Positions 17,495 to 28,200 of a stretch of 64,000 nt of DNA are shown here, piece after piece. The stretch is taken from positions 372,001-436,000 of the forward strand of contig NZ_CALNVW010000020.1 in the NCBI RefSeq assembly GCF_940670765.1, read 5' to 3'. The first letter of the stretch is position 1. Every line of letters begins with the position of its first letter. A program made the position numbers and the translations under genes. The notes under the pieces were generated by a model, which did not search any database, had not been told where the DNA came from, and worked only from the letters and a program-made list of their open reading frames with translations. This DNA is from Streptomyces sp. A 4/2 (GTDB taxonomy: Bacteria; Actinomycetota; Actinomycetes; Streptomycetales; Streptomycetaceae).

Positions 17495-19011
17495 ACCGCG
17501 ACGCCCGCCCCGGGACCGAGGGCCCGCGGCCCGAGCCGTTCGGCACGGCTTCGCCGTGGAAGACACTGATCGCCGTGTCCGTGGGCTCCTTCATGACGAT
17601 CCTCGACGTCACGGTGGTCAATGTCGCCATCCACAGCATCCAGCAGGAGTTCGGAGCGTCCACCGCCGATGTGCAGTGGGTGGTCAGCGGTTACGCGCTC
17701 GCACTCGGCGTCGCCACCCCGTTGGCCGGGGCGCTCGGCGAACGACTGGGCACGAAGAAGGTCTATCTGATCTCCCTCGGCTGCTTCGCCGGAGCCTCCC
17801 TCCTGTGCGGTCTCGCGCCCTCCCTGCCGCTGCTCATCGTGGCGCGGGTCGTCCAGGGTCTCGCCGGGGGCTTCGCGCTGCCGCTGGGCTCGGCCAAGCT
17901 GTTCACCGCGTTTCCCGCGGCGAAGCGCGGCCTCGCGTTCGGTGTCTTCGGGATCGTCCTCGTCTTCGCCCCGACCGTCGGGCCACTGCTGGGCGGCGCC
18001 TTCGTGGACGCCGGGATGCTGCGCTGGATCTTCTTCATCAATGTGCCGATCGGCGCGCTCGGCGTACTCCTGGGGAGCCGCTTCCTCACCCCCGACGGGC
18101 CCCGGGCGGAATCCGCCCCCCGGATCCACCTGCCGAGCGTCGTCCTCGTCTGTGTGGGGTTCAGCGGGCTGCTGCTCGGCGCGACCCTGCTCGGCTCCCC
18201 GAGCGGCTCCCACAGCAGTTCGCGCGGCACCACACTGGCCGCGTTCGCCGTGGGCGCCCTGGCCCTGGTCGTGCTGGTACGCGTCCAGCTCCGCTCGGCC
18301 TCTCCCCTGCTCAACCTGCGGCTCTACCGCGTCCGTACCTACTGGATCGGCAGCGCCATCAACGCGCTCGGTCAAGTCCCCTTCTTCGGAACGCAGTTCC
18401 TGCTGCCGCTGTCCATGCAGGTGGTGCGCGGTGTCAGCGCACTGGATGCGGGGCTGGCCCTGCTGCCACTGGCGCTCTCCTCCGGTGCAGCCGGTGTCCT
18501 GGCGGGCCGGGTCAGGGACCGGTGGGGGCCGCGGCTCCCGCTCGCCGTGGGCTTTCTGCTGTTGGCCGCAGGCATCGCGATGCTGCGCGCACGCGCCGCG
18601 GATCCCGACCCGCGAGGCCTGGTGTGGCCCTTGCTGCTGGCGGGTGCAGGCGCGGGTGCGATCCCGCCGACGACACAGGTCACGGCTCTCAGCGACGTTC
18701 CCCGGGAGAGCGTCGGCAGTGGTACAGCACTGCTTCAGGCAACCCAGCGGGTCTGCCAGGCACTCGGCGTCGCGGCACTGGCCGCCATCGTCGCGCGAGG
18801 CGTCACCGCACCGGCGAACAGCCACGTCTTCATCGCACAGTACGCGGCAGGACTTTCGGCCGCCTACACGGTCGCCTTGTACGTGTCACTCGGCTGTGCC
18901 GTGCTCGCCACGCTCCTCCCCGGGTGGCCGATTCGCAGCACGGAAGCCATACCGGAGACAGGCCCCGGCACCGGAGCGGTGTCCGGGCAGAAGACGCCAC
19001 CGGATTCGTAG
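17491..19011 (+). CDS. DHA2-family MFS drug exporter (EmrB/QacA type)
   Basis: The 506-residue, roughly 14-segment protein has the family motifs 'MTILDVTVVNVAIHSIQQEF' in TM1, GERLGTKKVYLIS after TM2, RVVQGLAGGFALPLG and 'GPLLGGAFVDAGMLRWIFFI'. These proton-driven pumps export antibiotics and dyes. It is ATGA-coupled to the amidohydrolase and followed 121 bases later by the LAL activator, then the bisindole genes. In indolocarbazole clusters an MFS pump and a LAL regulator are usual members (RebT and RebR in rebeccamycin), so this may be the bisindole exporter. The MarR-amidohydrolase coupling could also mean an independent detoxification unit. Confidence 0.88.
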   Translation: MNRDARPGTEGPRPEPFGTASPWKTLIAVSVGSFMTILDVTVVNVAIHSIQQEFGASTADVQWVVSGYALALGVATPLAGALGERLGTKKVYLISLGCFAGASLLCGLAPSLPLLIVARVVQGLAGGFALPLGSAKLFTAFPAAKRGLAFGVFGIVLVFAPTVGPLLGGAFVDAGMLRWIFFINVPIGALGVLLGSRFLTPDGPRAESAPRIHLPSVVLVCVGFSGLLLGATLLGSPSGSHSSSRGTTLAAFAVGALALVVLVRVQLRSASPLLNLRLYRVRTYWIGSAINALGQVPFFGTQFLLPLSMQVVRGVSALDAGLALLPLALSSGAAGVLAGRVRDRWGPRLPLAVGFLLLAAGIAMLRARAADPDPRGLVWPLLLAGAGAGAIPPTTQVTALSDVPRESVGSGTALLQATQRVCQALGVAALAAIVARGVTAPANSHVFIAQYAAGLSAAYTVALYVSLGCAVLATLLPGWPIRSTEAIPETGPGTGAVSGQKTPPDS

Positions 19012-19132
19012 AAAGAGCGGAGACCGGTGCGCCAGAGGCACGCGGCCCGCGGCCGTGGGCCCACGATCCGCAGTCCGCCCGCTGCGCAGGTGCTTCTCCT
19101 GTCTCCCGTCCGTGAAAGGTACGCCCCCCGCC

Positions 19133-22111
19133 ATGGCAAAGGTGCCCGCACTCCACGACGGCGAGCGAACTTCGTCGGGTGGTGCCGAGGAACCGGTCGG
19201 CCGGTCCGGCGTGAGCGTACGGCCGCTGCGCGGACGCACGGAGCAGACCGAGCTGATCGGCCGCGCCTTCGAGCGGGCACAGAATTCACGGCGCTGCGTC
19301 CAGGGATGGATCAGCGGACCGGCCGGGATCGGGAAGTCCCGCTTGCTGGCCGAGGCCCGGAGGGCGGCGTCCGCGCGGGGCTTCACGGTCATCCACCTGG
19401 AGGGCGACGAGTTCTCCCCGGCCCTGCCGATGACATCGCTGTTCCATGCCCTGGCCCGGTCGCTGGACGCCGACCGTCGCCCGAGCCCGCGCCGGGGAGC
19501 TCGGGAAGTGCGGGACGAGCAGCGGGACGACCGGCATTTCCATGCGGCCTCGCTGTCACTTCTGGAAGCCCAGCTCAAGAAGGCCCCGCTGCTGCTCACC
19601 TGCGACGAGGGCCGGAGCCCCGTCCCACTGCTCGCTGCGACGCTGCACCCGCTGATGTCACGTCTGCGGAATTCCCCGGTGGTGTGGCTGACCGCCCGAC
19701 GCACCGTTCAGGAGGATGAACCGGCCCTTCCGGGTGGACCGGACGTCTGGCCGCAGAGCCCCACGGAGGCCCTGCGTCTGCCCCTCGGGCCGCTCTGCGA
19801 CTCGGCCGTTTCGCAGTTGTTCGCCGACTGCGCCGACGGGCGGCCCGACGCCGAACTGAGCACCCTGCTGGGTCTGGCCCAGGGCAATCCCCGGCTGCTC
19901 GTTGCCGTCATCGGACAACTCCTGGAACAGGGCGACGTCTGTGTGCAGGGAGGCACCGCCCGCCTGTCCGGCGCACCGGCCGGCACCGGGCCCCGGGCGG
20001 GCACCTCGGCCTCCGGGCGGGCACCTCGGTGGTTCAGCGCGTTGATGGAGGACCGGCTGGCGACGGTGTCACCGCAGGCACGACTGCTCATGGAGGTGGC
20101 AGCGGTACTGGGTCCGGCCTGTCTGCCCGAGGACATCGCGGAGATGCTCGGTGAACCGGTGGGCGCACTGGTCCCCCGGTTTCGCGAAGCGGTCGTCGCC
20201 GGGATGGTCAAGTGCGGCACCGAAACAGTCACCTTCCGCCATGAACTGATGCGACAGGTACTCATGGAAGACATGCCGGGTGTGGTCCGTGGAGCCCTGC
20301 ACCGGCAGGCCCTGGGCATCCTGCTCGCGCGCGGTCATTCCCCCACGTCGGTGGCCCCACATCTCATCCACGGGGCCCACCGCGGGGACCCGGCCATGGC
20401 CGGGCTGTTGCGCCAGGCAGCCGAGGAGTCGGTGACGAACGCCCCGCAGACCGCCGCGGACCTGGCGCTGCGCGGTCTCGAACTGGTGCGGCCGGTCGTC
20501 GACGCGGCACATGAACCGCTCACGGTGATCGCGGTGGAGGCATGCGTACGCTCCGGGACGCTCCCGACGGCCGTCACCCTGGCCCGGGACGCGCTCACCC
20601 GCCCGGCCGGTCCGGAGATCACCGCCCGGCTGCGCTACTGGCTGTCCACGGCACTGCTGCTCCTCGGCCGGACAACGGACTGCCTCGAAGTCGCCGGGGA
20701 GCTTCTCGCACAGCCCGGCGTACCGGCCCACCTGCGCCAGAAGGCCGTACTCAACCAGTTGTCGGCCTGGTCGGCCCACGACGGGCATCAGGTCGCGCGC
20801 CACGCCGAACAGGCGCTTGCCGCTGACGGTGGCCGTGGCGATGGCAGCGGTGACGGTGACGGTGATGGTGACGAAGGGCTGGACATCCAGGCAGGTGTCA
20901 CCACCGCACTCGCCGTACTGCGCTGGCGTGAGGGGAAGCTCAACGAAGCACTGGCCCTGTGCCAGGACGCCGTAGCACTCGCGGACCGGGGCTCGGCCTT
21001 CGAATGGCACACCCATCCCCGGCTGGTGTCCGCGATGATGCTCGCCCATACCGGCAGATTCAGCGAGGCGGAGGCCGCACTCGGAACAACCCCGGACCCG
21101 GTCGAGTTCGTCTCGGCCGACGTCCCCAGACTCGTACACGCGCGGCTCCGGCTCGCCGACGGCAGGCTGGACGAGGCGGAACGGGAGGCGACAGCGGGAC
21201 TCGCCGTTGCCGAGGAGTCCGGGGTCTGCGTGTTCATGCCGCTGGCCTGGCAGTTGCTGGCGACGGTGGCCTCGCACCGGGGCGAGCTGGCACGGGCCGG
21301 TGACTACGCTCGCCGCCTCAGGAAAGCGCTGCCGGACGACCGTGGGCAGGTGTGCGCGGCGGCCGGTGCCTGGATCGAGGCCCAGATCGCCCTGGCAAGC
21401 GGCAGTGAACCCGATCTCAAGAACGCTCTCGAAGAGCTGTGGTCGAACGAACCCGGTCGCGGCGCCCTGTTGATCGAGGAGCCCGGGTTCGCCCCGTGGC
21501 TGGTTCGTGTACTGCTGGCCACGCGGCACCCGAGCCAGGCGGCCGAGGTGTCCGCGGCGGCTGAGAGGCTGGCGCGTGCCAACCCCGGTATCACTGTGGT
21601 GTTCGCGGCAGCCGAGCACGCCCGGGGTCTGATCGAGGGGGATGCCGACGCGCTGGAGGAAGCCGTCGCAGGTCACCGTGATGCCTGGGCCCGCGCGTCA
21701 GCAGCCGAGGACCTGGGTGCGCTGTTGCTCGAAACGTCCCGGGCACGCGCCGTCCGGAGTCTGGAGAGCGCGCTCACGCTGTACGGGCAACTGGGCGCGG
21801 AAGGCGACACCGCCCGGGTCCGCCGCAGACTGCGGGCCGTGGGGATCCGCCGCCGGCACTGGTCCCATTCCCCTGAGCCGCAGACCGGCTTGCGGAGCCT
21901 GACCAGGACCGAACTCACCGTGGCCGAACACGTGGTGCAAGGATTGACGAATCGTCAGGTCGCTGACCGCATGTTCCTCTCACCTCATACGATCGCCTTC
22001 CACATGAGGCAGATCTTCCGCAAACTACAGGTCCATTCCCGTCTGGAACTCGCGCGCTGCATACAGGGCATCGGGCCCGAGGGAATGTCTCCACCGGGTA
22101 CGGGAGGGTGA
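19133..22111 (+). CDS. LAL-type LuxR transcriptional activator
   Basis: The 992-residue protein has a Walker A motif at about residues 62-69 (GPAGIGKS), a long helical TPR-like middle and a C-terminal LuxR helix-turn-helix at about 920-985 (LTRTELTVAEHVVQGLTNRQ, then SPHTIAFHMRQIFRKLQVHS). The Walker B region is weak (LLLTCDEG). LAL proteins are pathway activators of antibiotic clusters; StaR and RebR of indolocarbazole clusters belong here. It converges on the P450 of the bisindole operon and is the obvious regulator candidate. The linker has a Gly/Asp microsatellite (about 20825-20875) and a duplicated GGGCGGGCACCTCGG around 19995-20030, marks of slippage. The start at 19133 follows GAAAGG by about 14 bases and is moderately sure. 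Confidence 0.88.
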   Translation: MAKVPALHDGERTSSGGAEEPVGRSGVSVRPLRGRTEQTELIGRAFERAQNSRRCVQGWISGPAGIGKSRLLAEARRAASARGFTVIHLEGDEFSPALPMTSLFHALARSLDADRRPSPRRGAREVRDEQRDDRHFHAASLSLLEAQLKKAPLLLTCDEGRSPVPLLAATLHPLMSRLRNSPVVWLTARRTVQEDEPALPGGPDVWPQSPTEALRLPLGPLCDSAVSQLFADCADGRPDAELSTLLGLAQGNPRLLVAVIGQLLEQGDVCVQGGTARLSGAPAGTGPRAGTSASGRAPRWFSALMEDRLATVSPQARLLMEVAAVLGPACLPEDIAEMLGEPVGALVPRFREAVVAGMVKCGTETVTFRHELMRQVLMEDMPGVVRGALHRQALGILLARGHSPTSVAPHLIHGAHRGDPAMAGLLRQAAEESVTNAPQTAADLALRGLELVRPVVDAAHEPLTVIAVEACVRSGTLPTAVTLARDALTRPAGPEITARLRYWLSTALLLLGRTTDCLEVAGELLAQPGVPAHLRQKAVLNQLSAWSAHDGHQVARHAEQALAADGGRGDGSGDGDGDGDEGLDIQAGVTTALAVLRWREGKLNEALALCQDAVALADRGSAFEWHTHPRLVSAMMLAHTGRFSEAEAALGTTPDPVEFVSADVPRLVHARLRLADGRLDEAEREATAGLAVAEESGVCVFMPLAWQLLATVASHRGELARAGDYARRLRKALPDDRGQVCAAAGAWIEAQIALASGSEPDLKNALEELWSNEPGRGALLIEEPGFAPWLVRVLLATRHPSQAAEVSAAAERLARANPGITVVFAAAEHARGLIEGDADALEEAVAGHRDAWARASAAEDLGALLLETSRARAVRSLESALTLYGQLGAEGDTARVRRRLRAVGIRRRHWSHSPEPQTGLRSLTRTELTVAEHVVQGLTNRQVADRMFLSPHTIAFHMRQIFRKLQVHSRLELARCIQGIGPEGMSPPGTGG

Positions 22112-22126
22112 CGGCGGAGCGGGTCG

Positions 22127-22152
22127 CGCCGGTCTGATCTGCCCGACCGGCG
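22127..22152. terminator. Possible bidirectional terminator between LAL gene and P450
   Basis: An 8-bp perfect stem (CGCCGGTC with GACCGGCG) and a 10-base loop lie in the 52-base convergent gap. There is no T run, so this is a weak call. Confidence 0.4.
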
Positions 22153-22163
22153 TCCGTCCCGGC

Positions 22164-23519
22164 TCAGCCGCTCGGCCGCGCCCCTCCGGTAACGTCCGGC
22201 CGCACCGAGTTGCTCCGTACTCCGAGCGGTACACCGGCCCGGTTTCCGGGCCGTGCTCCGGTGTCCAGCCACAACTCCGCCGGTCCGTGAAAGACCAGAT
22301 CGTCCGTGTACCGGACTCCTGGGCCGGTCGGACTCGCCCCCGGCAGGAACTCCAGCAGCGCAGCGAGCCCGGTCTCGACTTCCGTCCGGGCCAGTGCCGC
22401 GCCCAGGCAGAAGTGGATTCCCAGGCCGAATCCGAGGTGTCGGTCAGGGGGCCGGTGCACGTCGAGCACATCGGGGTGGGGGAAATGGCAGGCATCCCGA
22501 TTGGCCGAGCCCAGCATGAGGACGATTTTCGCTCCCCGCCGGATCCGGTGTCCGCCGAGCGCTTCTTCCTGGTACGCCCATCGGCTCACGGCCTGGACCG
22601 GCGGGTCGAATCTGACGAGTTCCTGGACGGCCCCCGGCAGCAGCTGCTCCGCCGTGCACAGTTCCGCGAGGGTGTCGGGTCGGTCCAGCAGGGCCAGGGC
22701 CGACTTGGCCAGCGCATGGGTGGTGGTCTCGTGTCCGGCGGTGAGCAGGTGGACACAGGTCGCGGCGATCTCGTCGTCCGTCAGGGGCTCGCCCTGTTCG
22801 CCGGCTCTGACCAGCAGAGAGACCAGATCTTCCGCGTCCCCGCCGTGGCGGCGCCGGGCGTGGTCGCGGAAGAATTCGACGAGTTGCCGGGCCGCTGCGT
22901 CGGCGCGCACGAGCCCGTCCGTGCCGCTGCCCGCCCGCGACGTGCTCGCCTCCTGCAACTGGACGGAGAGTTCACGCAGCCAGTCGCAGTGCCGGCGCTC
23001 CACCCCGAGCAGTTCGCAGATCACCATGACGGGGAAAGGCGCGGTGAACTCCGCCACCAGGTCCACGACTTCCTTGCGCCGCATCTCCGCGAGCAGTTCG
23101 CGAGCGATCTCCTGCATGCGCTCGCGCAGACCGAGGACAATCCTCGGGGTGAACTCCTTACTGAGCAGCGCGCGCAGGGTGGTGTGCCGGGGCGGGTCGA
23201 GGAACACCAGCCAGTTCCGGAGCATGGTGCGCAGGGTTTCGTGGCGGTCCGCCGGCCGTGGCGCCGTGGGGCACGCGGAGCTCGCGACCGGGGGTTCGGT
23301 GTTCGCGGCGTCCGCGCTGCGTCCGAACCGTGGGCTGGTGAGCACCTGCACGACTTCGTCGTAACCGAAGACGTAGTAGGTGTCCGGCTCGCCCGGCAGG
23401 CCCGGCACATGGTGTACGGGGGACCTCGCCCGGTAGCGCAGGTAGACGGGGTAGGGATCGGCGATGGCCTCGGCCGGCCAGCCGCGCAGGTCGAAAGGTG
23501 GCAGTTCTTCGAACAGCAT
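22164..23519 (-). CDS. rebP: Cytochrome P450, RebP/StaP-like (bisindole oxidative coupling)
   Basis: The 451-residue P450 has the I-helix TAGHETTTH, the ExxR in VQELVRF and the heme loop FGLGIHFCLG near residue 370. It has a longer-than-usual tail of about 50 residues. The start at 23519 follows GGGAGAGG at good spacing. It is the last of four collinear genes whose products match the RebO-RebD-RebC-RebP order. In those pathways this P450 couples the indoles of chromopyrrolic acid to give the indolocarbazole core together with the flavoprotein. The assignment as RebP/StaP rests mainly on this context; as a P450 it is certain. Confidence 0.82.
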   Translation of the reverse strand: MLFEELPPFDLRGWPAEAIADPYPVYLRYRARSPVHHVPGLPGEPDTYYVFGYDEVVQVLTSPRFGRSADAANTEPPVASSACPTAPRPADRHETLRTMLRNWLVFLDPPRHTTLRALLSKEFTPRIVLGLRERMQEIARELLAEMRRKEVVDLVAEFTAPFPVMVICELLGVERRHCDWLRELSVQLQEASTSRAGSGTDGLVRADAAARQLVEFFRDHARRRHGGDAEDLVSLLVRAGEQGEPLTDDEIAATCVHLLTAGHETTTHALAKSALALLDRPDTLAELCTAEQLLPGAVQELVRFDPPVQAVSRWAYQEEALGGHRIRRGAKIVLMLGSANRDACHFPHPDVLDVHRPPDRHLGFGLGIHFCLGAALARTEVETGLAALLEFLPGASPTGPGVRYTDDLVFHGPAELWLDTGARPGNRAGVPLGVRSNSVRPDVTGGARPSG

Positions 23520-23568
23520 GGTGCCTCTCCCTGAGAGTAATGGCATCCGTCCGCGCACCGGGGGTGCG

Positions 23569-25191
23569 TCACCGGGCGCCGCGTACCGTGTCCGCGAGCG
23601 CGCCGGGGTCGGTGGGGAGCTCCGAGCCCCGCCAGGCCACGTGTCCGTCGGGCCGCACCAGGACGAACGGGCGCTGGTAGAGGGCGGCCACTTCGGAGTC
23701 GTGGCACACGGTGACGCCCAGCGGCATGTGCCGGTCGGCGAAGGCCCTTTCGAACCCTTCGTGCTGCGGGCACGGGTGGTACCGAGGAGGTTCCGCGAAG
23801 TTCAGCAGCCGGAAGCCGTCACCGAACAGGTCGAGTGTGGAGAGTCCCGGCTTCAGCCAGGCGTGCGGGGCACGTGATCCCGGCTTGCTGTTGGGACGCT
23901 GCTCGTTCTCGTCGGCCGGTGGCGTTCCGAGGTCGGGGACGATGACCGGGGACTCGTACCGGTATCCCATATGGATCATGGGGGCGTCGAACTCGCGGCG
24001 GATTCCGCTGCGTTCCAGTTGTTCGGCCATCGCGGCACGAGCCCGCTCGCCCGCGGGTGTGTCCTCGTGAAGGTCCTCGGACAGGGTGCGGCTCATCGTA
24101 CGGACGAGATTGCGGTTCGCCTCCTCCACCGCCTGCTCCGCGACGGGCTGCCGCTCGATTCGGTACGTGTCCAGGAGCGTGGGCCCCGACCAGCCCGCCA
24201 GTTCGGCTGCGAGTTTCCAGCCCAGGTCGGCCGCGCCCGCGATGCCGGTGTTCATACCGAACCCACCGGAGGGCGACAGGGTGTGTGCGGCGTCTCCGGC
24301 GAAGAAGACCCGGCCGCTGCGGAATTCCTCCGCCACCCGGTGTGTCAGATGCCATGCGTGGTCGGACAGCACCTCGACCGGCGTGTCGACGGCCAGCGCC
24401 TGCCGGATCAGCGCCAGGGCGGGCTGGGCTGCCTCGGGGCTGCCGTCGACGCGGACCGACAGCCGGAACAGCCCGCGGCCGTCCATCGCCCGCATGGGAA
24501 AGCGCAGCGACGTCGACAGCAGGAGGAAGTAGAAGAGCGCTTTGCGTGTTCCCAGCTGTTCACCGAGCTCAGGGGCGCGGAAGAGGATGTTGCGGAACGT
24601 CTGGGTGGGATGGCGGGCCGGGGCGGCGACGCCGCATGCCTTGCGGATCGGTGAGGAGGCACCGTCGCAGGCCACGAGGTACTGGGCATGGATGGTGCCG
24701 ACCGTCCCGTCCCTCTGGTCGGTGACGGTGGCGACGACCCCGTCGTCGCCCTGCTGGAAGGTGTCCATGCGGCAGTTCAGCCGCAGCGGTCCGTCCGGGT
24801 GTCTGCCCACCTCGTCGGCGAGCAGGGGCGCGAGCCAGTGCTGGGGGCAGATCTCGTCGGGCTCCGGGGTGTGCGCGAAGGGCCGCCGGGTCTCGCTGGT
24901 ACCGATGGGCAGCCGCAGTACCTCGTGTCCCCCGATCCGGGTGACCCAGACGCTGTCGAGTGTGTGGTCCCTCGGCCAGCCGGCGGCGCGGATCTTGTCC
25001 GCGACGCCCCACCGGCGGAAGAACTCCATGGACCTCGGGCCGATGTTGCTGACCTTGGGGTGGGAGACCGATCCGTCGCTCGCTTCGACGACGGTGTGGG
25101 CCACCCCTCGCGATCTGAGGTCCAGGGCCAGGGCCATGCCGACCGGGCCGCCGCCGACGACGAGGACGTCGGTGTCGTACGCAGGGGTCAT
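23569..25191 (-). CDS. rebC: FAD-dependent monooxygenase, RebC/StaC-like
   Basis: The 540-residue class A flavoprotein has the FAD dinucleotide fold GGGPVGMALALDLRSRG near residue 13, the middle DG segment and 'FFAGDAAHTLSPSGGFGMNT' near residue 290, plus a thioredoxin-like C-terminal part. The length fits RebC and StaC (about 530). The ATG at 25191 is chosen because it puts the dinucleotide fold at the N-terminus; AGGAAAGG precedes it. Together with the P450 it should set the oxidation state of the pyrrole ring of the indolocarbazole (arcyriaflavin-like or K252c-like). Sequence alone does not let me say which. Aromatic-polyketide hydroxylases share this fold, so context decides. Confidence 0.82.
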   Translation of the reverse strand: MTPAYDTDVLVVGGGPVGMALALDLRSRGVAHTVVEASDGSVSHPKVSNIGPRSMEFFRRWGVADKIRAAGWPRDHTLDSVWVTRIGGHEVLRLPIGTSETRRPFAHTPEPDEICPQHWLAPLLADEVGRHPDGPLRLNCRMDTFQQGDDGVVATVTDQRDGTVGTIHAQYLVACDGASSPIRKACGVAAPARHPTQTFRNILFRAPELGEQLGTRKALFYFLLLSTSLRFPMRAMDGRGLFRLSVRVDGSPEAAQPALALIRQALAVDTPVEVLSDHAWHLTHRVAEEFRSGRVFFAGDAAHTLSPSGGFGMNTGIAGAADLGWKLAAELAGWSGPTLLDTYRIERQPVAEQAVEEANRNLVRTMSRTLSEDLHEDTPAGERARAAMAEQLERSGIRREFDAPMIHMGYRYESPVIVPDLGTPPADENEQRPNSKPGSRAPHAWLKPGLSTLDLFGDGFRLLNFAEPPRYHPCPQHEGFERAFADRHMPLGVTVCHDSEVAALYQRPFVLVRPDGHVAWRGSELPTDPGALADTVRGAR

Positions 25192-25228
25192 ATCTTTCGC
25201 CTTTCCTGCTGTTGAGGAGCGGGGGGAG

Positions 25229-28200
25229 TCAGTACGCGCCGAAGCGGTCGGCCAGGAAGCTGAGCGTGTCCGCCACCCGGGCCGGGACGACCGGGTGTTC
25301 CCGGGCCGTCCGTGCGAGCTCCGTGCAGCGCCGTGCGAAGACGCGTCGTGCCACGTCCGGGCGGGTGAGGGGCTCCGGCGCCCTCTCCAGCGCGAACGGT
25401 GCTCCTGCCGTCCGGCCCGGTACACCCGACGGCAGGACTGCCAACAGTTCGGCCAGGGGTTGCAGCACACCGTTCATGAGGTCGATCGAGTAGTTCATGA
25501 GCTCCGATCGCCGCAGGCTCGCGTCGGGCTGTTCGCCGAAGTGCTGGACCATGAGCTGGGCCATCATGAAGTAGGAGCCGTTGCAGAGCCGGGCGACCTC
25601 ACGGGCCGTCGGTTCGACGATGACCTGCCGGATTCCGGTGCCTTCGGTCAGGGTCGGGTTACGCAGGACCGGATAGGCGAAGTCCGGGGCCGGGCGGTGA
25701 CCGGGCGGCCGGTTCAGCCGCAGGTTCATCAGGAGATCCGAGATCCGCAGGAAGGCGTCGAAGTGGCATTCCTCGCTCGGGGGGTCCGCCTCCTGAGAGA
25801 GGATCTGTCCTTCGCCCTGCTCGGTGATGAAGTCGACCGCGAACAGGGCGCTGGAGAGGTCGTCGACCTCCAGTTGGTAGTCCGGGTGCGCGGTGTTCAC
25901 CGACTTCCGCAGAAATACGTGGTGTTCGCCGCCGCCTCTTCCCCGGTCCACCATGAAGAGCCCGGGGATGCGCTGGAGCGCCTCTCGTACGGCGGCGTAG
26001 AGATCGCTCAACGAGGCGTAGCCGGGAGGCCCCGGCCGCGGGCCGTGGACAGGGCCGCCGAGGGCGCCGTACCGGACGTCGTGGCTGATGCGGTGGGGTG
26101 ACTCGATGGCGATGAACCGCTGGACACTGCCGATGTCGAGGCCTTCCAGCGAGAAGTCCAGCGGTACGAGCAGTTCGCCGTTGAGGGTGCCGAAGTCGAT
26201 GGCGGGAAAGTGGAAGGGTTCACCGAGCGCCATGACGATGTTGTTGACGACGAGGAAGTGGATCATTTCCTCGCGGGCCACGCGGAGCAGGGTGTTGCGG
26301 ATCCCGTCGTCGAGTGTCTTTCCGCCGTCGCCGCTGACGATCCTCAACTGCTCTTCTGTCCACTGCCCTTGCCGGACGTATTCCAGTCCGGCCCCGTGCA
26401 GTGGGAGGGAGTAGGCCGCGTAGAGGTACTGGAGGGTGACTGCCAGTTCGATCATCGCGGCGTGCCGCAGTGTCGACACCAGCTCCCGCCGAGTGGTGAT
26501 GCCGCCGCCCGTGCGCGTGGTGGCCGGGCTGGTGGTGAGGACCTGGTCCGGGGTGTTGCGCACGCGGAGGTAGGCCAGCAGCAGACGGGCCTTGGGTTCC
26601 GACAGGTCGCGGGTCGGTGGCATGTAGTACGTCTTCGGCTTGTTCTCCGGGTCGGACATCTGCCAGATCAGCCGGGCGTACGTGTCCACGCGGAACTGGT
26701 CCGCCAGGCTGAAGACCTTGTCCTTCATGAAGGCGAACATGTGCTCGTAGAAGGCGAAGACCTCCGCGTGGACCAGGTCGAAGGTCACCTGGTCCTGCGG
26801 TACGTCCGCCAGCCACCAGTCGTCGGGGAGAACCCGCACCGAGAGATGTCCGGCGCCGGCCCAGTAGCCGAGCCGATCGTCGTTGTCGTAGGCGACGGCG
26901 GCGGACCCGGGGAGCGAGGGATCGGCGGGAGGGTCCTCACCGGCCGCGGTCAGCAGAATTCTGGCGCAGCCTGGCCGCGCACCCCGCAGGACGAACGCCC
27001 CGCGCCCCCGGACGTCGGTACTGATCGTGCACTCGGCCGCCCAGTCGGTGCTCTTCACAGGGCTGTCGGGGAGGTCGGGGCGCAGCCGCACGATATCGAT
27101 GTCCGTGCAGCGTGCCCGGGGTGAGCGGGCCGCCTCGTCCCGGGGCAGGGCACGGGGGTTGGCGTACTGCCGGACATGGAGGACGTTCAGGGGGCCGGGC
27201 CTGCCCCGGATCAGGGAGAGGACGGATACACGGACGTCGTAGGTGTCGTCGTGTTCGCCGTCGGGGTGGTCGACGATGATGCACGCGTCGTCCGCCTGGA
27301 TGTTGACCTCACGCTCGCTCAGCAGCGGGGTCGTTGTGCCGTCGCTGTTCCGCCTCACCAGACACAGCGCTTCGTGTTCGGCGGCATCCGCCCGCGGTTG
27401 ACGAGGCACGGTCAGCACCCCGCTGGTCAGGTCCTCGGCGGCTGTCCGGGCACCCGTGGGAAGTTCGGCGACGAGATGGTCGCCGTGTGCCGTGCGCAGT
27501 TCCCAGGTCTCCCCCTCGCCGGCCCGGACGGCGAGTGTCCCCGGCGGTCCGGCGACCAGGTTGAAGGTGACATGTGCCGCTCCCACGTCGACGGTGACCT
27601 GGCGGGGTACCGGGGACGGGTGCGGGCGGGGCGGGTCCTGCGCGGTGAGCAGACGTCCTGCGGGGTACGAGCGGGGTTCGTCCGCTCGCCAGGGCGCGAC
27701 GGTGCCGCGGAGCTGCCAGGTGACGGGCTGCTCGGGAACGGCCGCTGCCGGAGTGCCGTGGAGTGCGAACTGCACGACGATCCCGTCGGCCCCTGCGGTC
27801 TCCACCGCGTCTCGCAGCCGGGTCACGACAGCTGAGCGGGACGGCTGCTCCAGCCAGTGCAGCGCGCCGTCACCGGTGACCACGAACTGGTGCACCGAAG
27901 AGGAGGGCAACCGGGACGCCGACGGCCGGACGTCGGCGTTGATGTGCGGGTCGAAGACCTGCCATCTGGGCGGCTGGAACCCTTCGACGTCGCCGGTGAA
28001 GAGGTATCCGACGTCGTGCGAACGGCCTTGGCGGCCGAAGCAGAACTGACCGACCATCAGCGTGGTGGTCCAGTGGGAGGACGGGTCGATGTCGAACACC
28101 CTGGCGCGGTTGGCCGTGGTGGCGAAGTACTCGTTGTAGTGGCCCCACATATCGACGTGGCCGCCGATCACGGGGTCGTCGGTGATCAGCGTTCCGGCGG

